Positions 8,507 to 17,143 of a DNA stretch of 64,000 bases are shown here, piece by piece. Positions within the stretch are counted from its first letter, which is position 1. Each line of letters starts with the position of its first letter. The stretch is from CANIGN01 sp041391385. Its GTDB lineage: Bacteria > Bdellovibrionota > UBA2428. Below the pieces are notes generated by a model, which saw nothing but the letters and a program-made list of their open reading frames with translations, did no database searches and was not told the DNA's origin. The stretch covers positions 336,681 through 400,680 of the forward strand of contig JAWKOD010000004.1 in assembly GCA_041391385.1 (NCBI GenBank), in the 5' to 3' direction. The position numbers and the translations under genes were made by a program.

Positions 8507-9289
8507 ATGGCTCTTAAGTCACAATCTTCTATTCAGGCAATGCTGCAAGAGCACTTTGCGCATGCCCAGCTTAAGAACCCTGCGTATAGCCTTCGTTCTT
8601 ATGCTCGCCAGGTAGGGGTAAGTCCTGGAGCTCTTTCTCAAGCCCTTAAGGGTAAGCGCCGTTTTTCAAAAAAAATGGTTGAAAAAATTTGTAACAAATT
8701 GCTACTGAGTCCCAATAAAACTCGTCAGGCACTGAAGTCATTTGAATCGGCAATTGAGGGTTTTGATTTAAACTATACCGAACTCAGCTCCGACATATAT
8801 CACGCTATTTCTGATTGGGAGCACTTTGCAATTATTTCATTATTAGATTTAAAACTTTCCAAACATGATCATGCACTCTTTGCAGAGCTACTCTCTATTA
8901 GCGAGCAAAAAGCAAAAGAGGCACTTGATCGCTTGCTACGCCTTAAGCTCATTAAAAAACTCCCTTCTGGTCGTTACTCAAAACTCCACACACGCATTAA
9001 GACGAGCGACGAAATCTCAAGTCTTTCGCTTAAAAAAGCTCATATGCAGGGCTTTGAAAAAGCCAAGGACTCTCTTTTGAATGATCCTTTAAATGAGAGA
9101 GATATCACATCGATCACTATGGCTATAGATCCCAAGCGCATGCAGGGTGCTAAAGATATGATTCGAAAGTTTCAGGATCAACTAGCTCAGTATCTAGAAG
9201 CTGGAAACAAAAGCCAAGTTTATCAGCTTAGTGTTCAACTATTTCCAATCAGCAAAAATACTTCAAAAAGTAAAAGAGGTGCAAAATGA
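8507..9289 (+). CDS. TIGR02147/DUF4423 family transcriptional regulator
   Basis: Predicted DNA-binding regulator of the TIGR02147 family, which is expanded in Bdellovibrio and Fibrobacter. Residues ~22-60 form a helix-turn-helix (YSLRSYARQVGVSPGALSQA, then LKGKRRFSKKMVEKI). The DUF4423 part follows, with SDWEHFAIISLLDL, a second winged-helix-like segment around LDRLLRLKLIKKL, and the family ending DQLAQYLEAGNKSQVYQLSV before QLFPIS. At 260 residues it is full length. It overlaps the start of the next gene by 4 bases (ATGA). This coupling to a secreted-protein gene is typical of the family and suggests that it controls that neighbour, although the target is not known. Confidence 0.9.
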   Translation: MALKSQSSIQAMLQEHFAHAQLKNPAYSLRSYARQVGVSPGALSQALKGKRRFSKKMVEKICNKLLLSPNKTRQALKSFESAIEGFDLNYTELSSDIYHAISDWEHFAIISLLDLKLSKHDHALFAELLSISEQKAKEALDRLLRLKLIKKLPSGRYSKLHTRIKTSDEISSLSLKKAHMQGFEKAKDSLLNDPLNERDITSITMAIDPKRMQGAKDMIRKFQDQLAQYLEAGNKSQVYQLSVQLFPISKNTSKSKRGAK

Positions 9290-10434
9290 AAAAACTTATT
9301 CTTCTAACAATTCTTTTTTCGATCTTCCCAAATGCCAAAGGCGCAGAAGGAAGCAAAACTGGCAACGGTGGATTTGCTTTAGAAGAAGCAGCTCGCCTGT
9401 TGATTCGCTCAAGAGATCGGCTCATTCGTGAAATTCTTATTCTTCAGCAGAGTGAACTTAATACAGCTGCCGAGCGTTTGGACTTGGTGACTGTTCTCAA
9501 TGGTCTCAAAAACCTTAAAGAACTTCCAGAAAAGGAAGAAGCAAGAGATGGCAAAGAACTTATCTTTGATTACGACGTTGATCGTGAAGAGATTTATGCT
9601 CTCAAGCCATATTATTATATTTTTGGTGCAACCTCTGTGGAGACAGCAGAGATTGATGAACTTAAGGTTATGCGAAAACTCATGCACGAGGCTGCGCATC
9701 TTATAGGAGCTAACGAAAAAGAGGCGAAAGAACTCTCTGACAAGGTTATTAGCAAAATTACAGGTAAAGCCGAACCCGCTGCTCAATCAGCGGATAGAGT
9801 AAAGGTGAAGTATCCTTTAGAAAAGTTTGGTTGGAAATATTATCTTAGCTACAACAAGTTTACTTCGCGTTATATGAATGGGTCTTACTCGCAATATCAT
9901 TTCAATCATATTTTCATGATTAGAGCGGATAGCGACGAATACGGTAAGGATGCCTATGAGGTTCAATATTATATTGGTCGCCCCAATGAAATTCCACAAG
10001 ACTACGATCTTCCTGGTGGAGACGGCAATCAGAGTGACATTGAAAGCTCAAGGTTAGTCCGCTTTAAGCTCAGAGAAGTTCAAGGTGCTCTAAAAGGTGA
10101 AAGAAAGTTTCAAGGGACTAAAGTTGTAGAACACAAAAGAACTCTTGGTTGGGCGAACGGTGTTCAAAAAAATTACTTATGCGACATTGAGGCACCCGTA
10201 ACACTCAACACAGACCTAAAGGGGAATATCTTGAGGATTACTTATCAGGCGCGCGATATCTACCTACCTGAGTTACTCATACAGGCTAAAGGGTCGAAAA
10301 ATGGAATTATTTATCCAGGTCAGCTTGCGATTTGTGGCTATTTTAAAACTCAAAGTAAGAAGGCTTATTATGACGGTTGGGTATTCAGCGACCGGATAGT
10401 TGAAACAGACTACGACAAGCTTCCTTGGGGATAG
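9286..10434 (+). CDS. Secreted protein with HExxHxxGxxE motif, putative metallopeptidase
   Basis: A signal peptide (MKKLILLTILFSIFPNAKG) precedes a 360-residue mature protein. At residues 134-144 the sequence HEAAHLIGANE fits HExxHxxGxxE, a zinc-metallopeptidase layout in which two His and a distal Glu bind the metal and Glu135 acts in catalysis. The helix continues with K-E-A-K-E-L. The N-terminal half is helical, and the C-terminal ~200 residues look beta-rich (YSQYHFNHIFMIRADSDEYG onward), possibly a separate domain. I cannot name the peptidase family. It is translationally coupled to the TIGR02147 regulator, whose stop codon overlaps this ATG. Confidence 0.7.
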   Translation: MKKLILLTILFSIFPNAKGAEGSKTGNGGFALEEAARLLIRSRDRLIREILILQQSELNTAAERLDLVTVLNGLKNLKELPEKEEARDGKELIFDYDVDREEIYALKPYYYIFGATSVETAEIDELKVMRKLMHEAAHLIGANEKEAKELSDKVISKITGKAEPAAQSADRVKVKYPLEKFGWKYYLSYNKFTSRYMNGSYSQYHFNHIFMIRADSDEYGKDAYEVQYYIGRPNEIPQDYDLPGGDGNQSDIESSRLVRFKLREVQGALKGERKFQGTKVVEHKRTLGWANGVQKNYLCDIEAPVTLNTDLKGNILRITYQARDIYLPELLIQAKGSKNGIIYPGQLAICGYFKTQSKKAYYDGWVFSDRIVETDYDKLPWG

Positions 10435-10482
10435 GGGAAGGGCCTCGGGCAGCAGTCATTGATTTGAGTGAGAAGATAGGAG

Positions 10483-10511
10483 TTGACAAGTATAACGCAA
10501 TGCGTTAAGTT
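10483..10511 (+). promoter_or_regulatory. Promoter with palindrome in its spacer
   Basis: TTGACA at 10483-10488 is a perfect -35. The best -10 candidate (TAAGTT, 10506-10511) lies 17 bases downstream and is weak. The spacer contains the 7-1-7 palindrome TAACGCAATGCGTTA at 10493-10507. An operator between -35 and -10 would let a dimeric regulator block or remodel the promoter. The expected transcription start falls at about 10518, the GTG of the next gene. Confidence 0.45.
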
Positions 10512-10517
10512 CTCTAA

Positions 10518-10952
10518 GTGCAAGGAATGCTTCTCAAAACAATCACCGTAATCGCAATAACCCTTAGTTTTCAATCTTGGGGTGCTTCAAGCATTAAGAC
10601 AAAATCTCATAAAAAAGGCGTTTATGTATCAGACGCTACGACCATGAAGACGTGGCTCAAAAAGATGCCTCAGGCTATCAAAGAAGTTCATTCTGCGAAT
10701 GTAAACATCACAGGCATTGACGTTAAATGGAAGCAGAAAAAAATTGCACACAAAGCACGCAAATCAAAAGGTCGAAGCCCCAGCTACAGCTGCACATTAC
10801 ATCTCACGATCAAATTCGAAGATGTATCAAACGGCGAATCTGCTCCCTCTCAGGTGGCAAGTCCCGATCCCTTAACAGTGAACTCACGTTGCGACACTTT
10901 TCTCGCACGTCACAACCTAGAAGCCATCATTAAATCAAATACGAATTCGTAG
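10518..10952 (+). CDS. Small secreted basic protein of unknown function
   Basis: Unrecognised protein of 144 residues (141 if it starts at the ATG at 10527). A hydrophobic leader (MLLKTITVIAITLSFQSWGA) is followed by a Lys/Ser-rich mature part with two Cys (SCTLHLTI and SRCDTFLAR). The start is uncertain: the AAGGA that would serve as Shine-Dalgarno abuts the ATG with no spacing, whereas the GTG at 10518 has no Shine-Dalgarno but coincides with the expected transcription start of the promoter just upstream, which would make the mRNA leaderless. Confidence 0.6.
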   Translation: MQGMLLKTITVIAITLSFQSWGASSIKTKSHKKGVYVSDATTMKTWLKKMPQAIKEVHSANVNITGIDVKWKQKKIAHKARKSKGRSPSYSCTLHLTIKFEDVSNGESAPSQVASPDPLTVNSRCDTFLARHNLEAIIKSNTNS

Positions 10953-10991
10953 AGACTGGCTCAAGCCGATGTCTGGTGTTAGATAATTCTT

Positions 10992-11561
10992 ATGAAAATT
11001 GCATTCATTGGAGCACAAGGCGTTGGAAAGACCACTTTGTGTGCCGCAATCACAAAAGAATTCAAAAACTCACATATTGTAAAAGAATCAGTTCGCGAGT
11101 GTCCTTATCCTTGCGATCAAAGAGCTGATTTTAAAACAGAGTGGTGGGTTCTTTCTCATTCAATCCTGGCAGAGCAAGAAGCGAGAGAAAGCAAGTGTCC
11201 ACTGATTGTTACGGATAGAAGTCTTTTGGATATTGCAGTTTTTACAAAGCTCATTAATGAAACAGGCGATGGCCGTATAACGAACATTCAAAGAGCGATG
11301 ATTGAAGACAGTATTGTTAAATGGCACGAGGAAGACCCTTATGACCATGTTTTCTTTGTAAAAGTAAACCCAGAGATTTGGAAGACGCGTGATTTAGATG
11401 ATGGCTTTCGTTCTTTAGATATTGGCTGGTATACGCTTTTAACAAAAGAGTTTGAGCTCGCTATTGAGCGCTTAAATATTGCTAAAATGACAAAGATACA
11501 CACCATTGAGAACAATGGTGACTTTGATACCTGTTTGAAAAATGTCATAAGCGCTTTATAA
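10992..11561 (+). CDS. AAA_28/NadR-like P-loop ATPase
   Basis: Predicted nucleoside- or nucleotide-kinase-like NTPase of the AAA_28 group, which includes the ribosylnicotinamide kinase domain of NadR. The protein starts directly with MKIAFIGAQGVGKTT, a Walker A motif at residues 8-15. Later segments are KESVREC, LIVTDRSLLDIAVF (Walker-B/DRS motif of this group) and YDHVFFVKVNPE, with a lid-like R-x-x-D-D-G-F-R-S. The length of 189 residues fits a single-domain kinase. The substrate cannot be read from sequence. A strong hairpin terminator follows directly. Confidence 0.75.
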   Translation: MKIAFIGAQGVGKTTLCAAITKEFKNSHIVKESVRECPYPCDQRADFKTEWWVLSHSILAEQEARESKCPLIVTDRSLLDIAVFTKLINETGDGRITNIQRAMIEDSIVKWHEEDPYDHVFFVKVNPEIWKTRDLDDGFRSLDIGWYTLLTKEFELAIERLNIAKMTKIHTIENNGDFDTCLKNVISAL

Positions 11562-11604
11562 AAAGAAGGCCTCAAGCATTTTAAGTATGCTTGAAGCCTT
11601 CTTT
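11562..11604. terminator. Bidirectional intrinsic terminator between convergent genes
   Basis: AAAGAAGGC at 11562-11570 pairs with GCCTTCTTT at 11596-11604. After a single mismatch, TCAAGCAT (11572-11579) pairs with ATGCTTGA (11587-11594). The A-run before and T-run after the stem make it functional on both strands, ending the NTPase gene and the convergent 11636-12226 gene. Confidence 0.85.
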
Positions 11605-11635
11605 GATGAATCTGCTAAAATCTTAAACCTAAAAA

Positions 11636-12226
11636 TTAGTCCGCTAAGCTAAGGCACTTCAACGTATTGTCTTCAGCAGCTGCAACCGCAAGTTTGTTGA
11701 GATCTCCACCGGGGTTATTGAGCGTTGAAAGAGCGGCAACTGCGCAAGAGTTTTTGCCATCAAGTCTTACAACATAAAGTGTTGAGACATTTTTGAGTGT
11801 GCCGTCTTCTTGAGTCCAGTCGGAGTTAATACGATAGATAAGAGCTTGGTATTTGATGCTTTTGCCAAAAACTTCGTTGGTATCTACGCGAGAGTAGCGC
11901 CATTCAATCACTTCAGAGCCCATATCGTGAAAAGCGCCTACATAAGGAAGGGCAATGTTCTCTCCTTGATAGTGAAGCTTAAGGTCGTAACGAATGTCGC
12001 CTCCAGAGATTTCAACTTCATAACCGCCTAGTGCTGGACAGCTCATTTTTAAAAAATCAATTTCTGCGTCTTCAACAAGTTCAGAACTGCTTGCGACAAC
12101 GCAATTACTTTGCTTGATGCTGGTGTAAACGCCCTCAGTTGTTTTCCCTGTTTCTTGTGCAAAGCCTGCGAAAGCCAAAAGAGTTGTTGGAAGTAAAACT
12201 TTTTTGAATGAGGTATTTGTTTTCAT
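11636..12226 (-). CDS. Secreted protein of unknown function
   Basis: Unrecognised protein of 196 residues. The leader MKTNTSFKKVLLPTTLLAFA with a likely cut after GFA-Q directs export. The mature protein has four Cys (SNCVVASS, MSCPALGG, NSCAVAAL, LKCLSLAD), which could give two disulfides, and an acidic, beta-rich composition. It converges on the NTPase gene and shares its terminator. No neighbour on its own strand suggests a pathway. Confidence 0.65.
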   Translation of the reverse strand: MKTNTSFKKVLLPTTLLAFAGFAQETGKTTEGVYTSIKQSNCVVASSSELVEDAEIDFLKMSCPALGGYEVEISGGDIRYDLKLHYQGENIALPYVGAFHDMGSEVIEWRYSRVDTNEVFGKSIKYQALIYRINSDWTQEDGTLKNVSTLYVVRLDGKNSCAVAALSTLNNPGGDLNKLAVAAAEDNTLKCLSLAD

Positions 12227-12395
12227 GTCTCAGACACTAAGCAAGTGTTCGCTCATTGGGGAGCTTAGGAAGTGACACAGGGGTCGGATAGTTGTCAGGA
12301 TCATTGGGCGCTCAGCTACCCTTATAGGCTGCGCTCAGCTGATTTTTTGAGTGGGTTGAGCTACTAGCCTGTGTTAATAATAGGGCACTAAAGAT

Positions 12396-13670
12396 ATGCC
12401 ATATGTAAACCCAATCCCTAACGGGGTTTACCTTGATAACAACGCAACGATGCCCCTCTTGCCCAGCGTAAGAGAGGCTCTTGTGCACGCCCTTGAGAGC
12501 CCTTTTGATTTGGCTAATCCTTCGTCTATTCATAAGCCCGGTCAACGCGCTAAGGAGCGACTCTACCAGGCTAAAAAGGCGCTCAGTGAATACTTGGGCA
12601 CCCAGGATGCCGAACAGTGGATTTTTATTTCTGGAGCCACTGAGGGCATCAATACAATCTTAAAAAGTTTCGAAGGCTCTGCTGCCGTGGCGTATTCGAA
12701 TGTGGATCACTCAGCGGTTTTCGAAAGCGTTGCCAAAATGAAATGGCAACAAAGCTTTGAACTCAAAGTTAAGTCATCGGGGCAGTTTTGTGAAAATAGC
12801 CTTTCAGAATTTGAAGCGGCCCTTGAGGCTTACTTTGATACTAGCGATCAAGAAGATAAAAAGTGCCTCTTAAACTGGCAGCTTGTGAACAACGAAACAG
12901 GCCTAATGTTTCGTTTAGAAATTCTTGAAACACTCATAAAAAAATTCAATACGCCCAAAAAACAAAGACTCTTTGTTTTGGTAGATGCCGCCCAAGCGCT
13001 GGGCAAAGTGGACGAGTCTTATATTCGTAAGGCTATGCACCTGGCTGATTACATGGTGTTTTCAGCGCACAAAATTGGTGGCCCAATGGGCATTGGTGCT
13101 TTGTGGATGCGTGAGGGGATTCCTTTTTCTCCACTTGTTCAGGGTGGGTCTCAGGAAAAGCGTCGGCGTGCGGGCACGCACAACACTCTTGGAATTGCTG
13201 GCTTCTTAGCGGCTATTCAAGATTGGAAGAAAAACGGCGAAACTTATCGCACGCACATGCATGAGCTCAAAAAACGCGCTCTTATGCAGCTTTCGCGCAT
13301 TGAAGGCTTTTCTTTGCATGGCGATCAAAAAGCTCAAAGTTTGAGCAATACTTTTAATTTTCACTTTGCGGGTTGCCGCGATGAAAGTCTTTTGCTCGCT
13401 CTTGATCTGGAGGGTTTTTATTTGTCGTCTGGGTCAGCGTGTAACTCGGGCTCACTTAAACCTTCTCGAGTGCTCCTCAATATGGGCATTAGCGAAGAGG
13501 ACGCACTATCTTCGCTTCGTTTTTGCATAGGCCCTCAAAACACCGAAGAAGAAATTGATCTTTTTTGTGAGCGACTTGAGCACCGAGTAAAACATATTCG
13601 TGAAAGTCGCAGTAAATGGGATTCGGTATTGCCTGAAATGAAGCCCGATGCGAAAGATGTCACTCCATGA
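12396..13670 (+). CDS. Cysteine desulfurase (class V aminotransferase)
   Basis: PLP enzyme that takes sulfur from cysteine as a persulfide on its own active-site Cys. The N-terminus has the family start VYLDNNATMPLLPSVREAL. The ATEGIN segment is near residue 81. His at FSAHKIGGP and Lys226 form the PLP site, and the catalytic Cys349 sits in SSGSACNSGSLKPSRV. The length of 424 residues is slightly longer than IscS/NifS. It overlaps mnmA by 4 bases, so the persulfide sulfur is most likely delivered to MnmA for tRNA thiolation; a wider role in Fe-S assembly is possible because no isc or suf scaffold is nearby. The Shine-Dalgarno site before 12396 is weak. Confidence 0.93.
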   Translation: MPYVNPIPNGVYLDNNATMPLLPSVREALVHALESPFDLANPSSIHKPGQRAKERLYQAKKALSEYLGTQDAEQWIFISGATEGINTILKSFEGSAAVAYSNVDHSAVFESVAKMKWQQSFELKVKSSGQFCENSLSEFEAALEAYFDTSDQEDKKCLLNWQLVNNETGLMFRLEILETLIKKFNTPKKQRLFVLVDAAQALGKVDESYIRKAMHLADYMVFSAHKIGGPMGIGALWMREGIPFSPLVQGGSQEKRRRAGTHNTLGIAGFLAAIQDWKKNGETYRTHMHELKKRALMQLSRIEGFSLHGDQKAQSLSNTFNFHFAGCRDESLLLALDLEGFYLSSGSACNSGSLKPSRVLLNMGISEEDALSSLRFCIGPQNTEEEIDLFCERLEHRVKHIRESRSKWDSVLPEMKPDAKDVTP

Positions 13671-14815
13671 GTAACGAGGTGAGCTTTGAAAAAGACTCCG
13701 CTAAAAAAATCCGTGTAGTCGTGGCCATGTCGGGTGGAGTGGACTCCTCTGTGGCGGCAGCTCTTTTAAAAGAGCAAGGTTACGACGTGGTGGGCATGGC
13801 TCTTCAGGTAACGGATTACTCGAAGTATCACAAAGAAGGCAGCAAAGGCACCTGTTGTAGTTTGCAGGACATGGACGATGCAAGACGAGTGGCAGAAGCT
13901 TTGGAAATTCCTTTTTACGTGGTGGACACAGAGAAAACGTTTGATGCCAATGTGGTGGATTACTTTGTCAGTGAATACGCCTCTGGGAAAACTCCCAACC
14001 CGTGTGTTCAATGCAACACGCGTGTTAAGTTCAATGCGCTTTATCGCAAGGCGATGGATTTAGATGCTGAGTATATTGCCACTGGGCACTTTGCAAAAAT
14101 CGAAAAAGACTCCGAACAAGGCTACAAATTGTGTCGCGGAAAAGATCAACGCAAGGATCAAAGTTACTTTTTGTTTAATTTAAATCAGTCGCAGTTATCG
14201 AAAACACTCTTTCCCGTGGGAGATCTCACCAAAGAAGAGGTTCGCGAATTGGCACGCAAGTGGAACTTGCCGGTTGCAGAAAAGGCTGAAAGCCAGGAGA
14301 TTTGTTTTGTCCCCAATAATGATTACGCCAAGTTTATTGAAGAGCGTATTCAGAAGGGCACGGTTGTGCGCAAAGACGGGTTTATTGTGACCACGAGTGG
14401 AAAACTTTTAGCTCGCCACACGGGGATTCATCAATTCACAGTGGGGCAACGCAAGGGTTTAGGGCCAGCGCTGCAGGCAGCTCAAAAGCTTAAGATCAAT
14501 TTTGAAGATCTTTTTGTTGTAAGTATTGATGCCGAAAAGAATCTTGTAACCTTGGGCTCGGCTGAAGAACTGCACCGAATGGAATGTCGTCTTGATCGCA
14601 TTAACTGGATTAATGATCCTGAGAAACTTGTGAGCTCGCGCATTCAAGTCAAGATTCGTTACCGCACCACACCCGCTGAAGCGGACATTGTAAAAGATGA
14701 AAGTGGGGCTTTTAAATTAAAATTCGTCGCTCCGCAGCGAGCAATTACCCCTGGACAGGCCTGTGTGTTTTTTCAAAACGATTGGTGTCTTGGTGGTGGT
14801 TGGATTACTGAATAA
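13667..14815 (+). CDS. mnmA: tRNA-specific 2-thiouridylase
   Basis: Adenylates U34 of tRNA Lys, Glu and Gln and replaces its 2-oxygen with sulfur. The ATP-pyrophosphatase loop is MSGGVDSS near residues 21-28. Catalytic Cys113 lies in PNPCVQCNTRVKF and the second Cys213 in ESQEICFVP. The ATGHFA and DQSYFLF segments and the GQRKGLG beta-barrel entry are all present. The N-terminus has about 15 extra residues before the usual start. The gene overlaps the cysteine desulfurase stop by ATGA, a direct donor-acceptor pairing for sulfur relay. Confidence 0.96.
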   Translation: MSNEVSFEKDSAKKIRVVVAMSGGVDSSVAAALLKEQGYDVVGMALQVTDYSKYHKEGSKGTCCSLQDMDDARRVAEALEIPFYVVDTEKTFDANVVDYFVSEYASGKTPNPCVQCNTRVKFNALYRKAMDLDAEYIATGHFAKIEKDSEQGYKLCRGKDQRKDQSYFLFNLNQSQLSKTLFPVGDLTKEEVRELARKWNLPVAEKAESQEICFVPNNDYAKFIEERIQKGTVVRKDGFIVTTSGKLLARHTGIHQFTVGQRKGLGPALQAAQKLKINFEDLFVVSIDAEKNLVTLGSAEELHRMECRLDRINWINDPEKLVSSRIQVKIRYRTTPAEADIVKDESGAFKLKFVAPQRAITPGQACVFFQNDWCLGGGWITE

Positions 14816-14835
14816 TTGCTGTTACTCTATCGAGC

Positions 14836-15285
14836 ATGGCATCAGCTAAAAAGAAAAACAAAAATATGATTATTATTGCGATTGTTGCAGTGGTCTTGAT
14901 TGCAGCAGGCGCTTTTTTTATGGTGAAAACTAAAGGAGCAAGTAAAATGACAATTGTCCCCGGATTAGACGTAGAAATTACTCACAAGTCAGATGGAGCT
15001 GTAATTCAAAAAGGTCAACTCGCTAAAGTTCATTACACGGGTTGGCTTACAGATGGAACTAAGTTTGATTCTTCAAAAGATCGCAACGAGCCCTTTGAGT
15101 TTAGAGTGGGAGATAGACAAGTTATTCGTGGTTGGGACTTGGGAGTTGAAGGTATGAAAGTGGGCGAAGTTAGAAAACTTACAATCGCTTCTGACCTTGG
15201 TTATGGCGAGCGTGGAGCGGGTAACGTAATTCCTCCTGGAGCAACACTTGTGTTTGAAGTTGAGCTTTTGGGCTTTTCTGATTGA
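14836..15285 (+). CDS. FKBP-type peptidyl-prolyl cis-trans isomerase, membrane-anchored
   Basis: Folding catalyst for proline-limited proteins. A Lys-rich N-terminus and one hydrophobic segment (MIIIAIVAVVLIAAGAFFMV, residues ~11-30) anchor it in the inner membrane or act as a signal, placing the FKBP domain in the periplasm. The domain (residues ~50-149) shows VHYTGWLTDGTKFDSS, VIRGWDLGVEGMKVGE, GYGERGAGNVIPPGATLVFE and the final VELL, so the active site is complete. The next gene starts within its stop codon region (TTGA overlap). Confidence 0.92.
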   Translation: MASAKKKNKNMIIIAIVAVVLIAAGAFFMVKTKGASKMTIVPGLDVEITHKSDGAVIQKGQLAKVHYTGWLTDGTKFDSSKDRNEPFEFRVGDRQVIRGWDLGVEGMKVGEVRKLTIASDLGYGERGAGNVIPPGATLVFEVELLGFSD

Positions 15286-16403
15286 TACCGAATATTTTAA
15301 AAGGTTTTACTAAGAGACTATTCTCAGCTCTTTGTTTATTCGGTGTTTTTGTAGCGGCTCTATCGACGGGCGCACCCGAGTCTAAAGAGCTGCGGATATC
15401 TGTGGTGGCCTATAATACCGAAAACCTCTTTGATACCGAAGACGATCCAAAGATAAAAGACGAAACTTATTTGCCCCTTGAGCTTAAAAAAAACGAAGCT
15501 CATAAAAAAGCCTGCAAAAGCCAGAACGCACGCTATGCAAGTCGTATGTGGGATTGTTTGTTCTTAGATTGGAACCAGTCACTCTTAGATGTGAAAATGA
15601 AAAACCTGTCCGAGCAAATTATGAGCGCACCCGGGGGGCGCGGGCCTGATGTGCTGATTTTAGAAGAGGTTGAAAATAGAAAAGTTGTAGAAGAACTGAA
15701 TAAGAAGTTTTTATCAAAAGCGGGCTACACCGTGACTCACTTTGATTCTAAAGATGAGAGAGGCATTGATCAGGCGATCTTAAGTCGTTATCCCCTCATC
15801 AAATATGAATACCATTACATTGCCGTTGAAAAAAAACGTAGAAAGTCTAAGAAATCCAAAAAAAATAAAAAGACAACGGAGGTCGCCAAAACAAAAGACC
15901 TGCGAGGGATCTTGCATGCGCATCTCAACATAGGCACTGAAACTGCTCCCAGGGTGTTACATGTCCTGGCTCTGCATTTGCCTTCCCAGGGCGCCAAGTT
16001 TAATGAACGTGCCGTAGTTTTAAATGAACTCAATAAACTTGCTCTTAAGGTTCCTGCCAATGACGTACTCATTGCCGGTGGGGATTTTAACATCACCTCA
16101 AAAGAATGGGATAAAGAGAAGGTTTATAAATCTTACTTTGAAAACATTTGGCGTCCCGCTCATATGGATGGTTGCAAGGACTGCAAAGGTACCTATTATT
16201 ATCCCGGCAACAAGGAGTGGTCGTTTTTTGATTTGCTCTTGTTGCGTTTTGATAGAGAAAAGAAAGCCCGCTGGCATTGGGATGCGAAGAGTGTAAAAAC
16301 ACTTTCAACAAACAAGTCCATGTATCCCGTTCGCTTTGACCCCAATAAACTCAAGGGAGCAAGCGATCATTTCCCCATTTATGCGGAGCTAGTTGTTGAT
16401 TAA
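15282..16403 (+). CDS. Secreted endonuclease/exonuclease/phosphatase family protein
   Basis: Metal-dependent phosphodiesterase fold (EEP family). The start is a TTG overlapping the FKBP stop by 4 bases. A signal or anchor segment (RLFSALCLFGVFVAALSTGA) follows. The conserved metal Glu is in VVAYNTENLFDTEDD, the second motif is DVLILEEVENR, the third is LIAGGDFNI, and the catalytic Asp-His pair closes the protein at GASDHFPIYAEL. A Lys-rich insertion (residues ~182-205) interrupts the fold. Nuclease versus lipid phosphatase activity cannot be decided. Its last 64 bases reappear 808 bases downstream, beyond a single intervening gene. Confidence 0.85.
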   Translation: MIPNILKGFTKRLFSALCLFGVFVAALSTGAPESKELRISVVAYNTENLFDTEDDPKIKDETYLPLELKKNEAHKKACKSQNARYASRMWDCLFLDWNQSLLDVKMKNLSEQIMSAPGGRGPDVLILEEVENRKVVEELNKKFLSKAGYTVTHFDSKDERGIDQAILSRYPLIKYEYHYIAVEKKRRKSKKSKKNKKTTEVAKTKDLRGILHAHLNIGTETAPRVLHVLALHLPSQGAKFNERAVVLNELNKLALKVPANDVLIAGGDFNITSKEWDKEKVYKSYFENIWRPAHMDGCKDCKGTYYYPGNKEWSFFDLLLLRFDREKKARWHWDAKSVKTLSTNKSMYPVRFDPNKLKGASDHFPIYAELVVD

Positions 16404-16414
16404 TTATTTGTTGA
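16336..16414. repeat. Left copy of direct repeat (3' end of EEP gene)
   Basis: Positions 16336-16399 match 17144-17207 at 61 of 64 bases, with weaker similarity for about 15 bases more. The copy contains the EEP catalytic Asp-His codons and stop. The spacing is 808 bases and the only gene between the two copies is 16400-17074. Confidence 0.95.
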
Positions 16415-17074
16415 AGTAGGTACAAGTTTGAATTGAGGAACTCCTCTTTCATCTAACTTTGGACCAAAGAGAGCTCTTGAAAATGGCATCGACCATATTA
16501 GATGGACTTCTTGCTTTTGGCGGATGTAAATATCTCGCTGAGCCTTTAGATCGCCAAACTTTTCGGCCATTGCTATTCCCGTAGCATTTGCATAGTAAGG
16601 TTTACGATAGATCACTCGTTCATATGCAGATACTTCAAAGAAAGATGTGTCATAAGGATATCTAATATTTTTAAAAACAATATTGTATGGCATGAAGGGT
16701 ACTTTGGAAATGTCAGTATATTTTGCGTTATCAACCGATATCCAATACCAATTTCCCGTTTCAGTTTTTAATATTTTTACAGTTGAGTTACTCGCTTTTG
16801 CCAAGACTAACTGTCTGTTTAAAAGGGTCTCTTTATATGAAATGCCAGCGTCGCTTGAATCCCATTCATCTTCCTTAGCTAACAATGTACCTTGGGTATT
16901 TTTAATTGTAAGATCACCGTCTTCAATTGAAACAAAAACATCGGATTGATTTAAGTTTTCGAAAACGACAACACTTGATTTTTGCTCATCAAGTGTCTCT
17001 GCCTCGAGAGTATGTGTTTGAGTAAAGAGTAGTAAGGTGGATAACAAGCTTAGTGACGCCTTGGAAATGTTCAT
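16400..17074 (-). CDS. Secreted protein of unknown function, inside a repeat-flanked segment
   Basis: Unrecognised protein of 224 residues with a signal peptide (MNISKASLSLLSTLLLFTQT, cleavage near LEA). The mature part is beta-rich, without Cys, and contains aromatic-rich segments (GNWYWISVDNAKY, VIYRKPYYANATG). Its stop codon lies 1 base beyond the 64-base core of the left repeat and its upstream region abuts the right copy, so the whole gene sits between duplicated ends of the EEP gene. The segment is AT-richer than the LysR gene beside it. This looks like an acquired or transposed single-gene cassette; function unknown. Confidence 0.65.
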   Translation of the reverse strand: MNISKASLSLLSTLLLFTQTHTLEAETLDEQKSSVVVFENLNQSDVFVSIEDGDLTIKNTQGTLLAKEDEWDSSDAGISYKETLLNRQLVLAKASNSTVKILKTETGNWYWISVDNAKYTDISKVPFMPYNIVFKNIRYPYDTSFFEVSAYERVIYRKPYYANATGIAMAEKFGDLKAQRDIYIRQKQEVHLIWSMPFSRALFGPKLDERGVPQFKLVPTSTNN

Positions 17075-17143
17075 GAGGAGTGAAATATAGCCACAGTAAC
17101 GCCCCGAGTCAAGCTTGGTTTTTTTGCTTCTACGCTCTGAGAA

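Noticed and set aside
12300..12395. Direct repeat GCGCTCAGCT upstream of the cysteine desulfurase as a regulatory element
   Set aside because: Only two 10-base copies at irregular spacing; could easily be chance.
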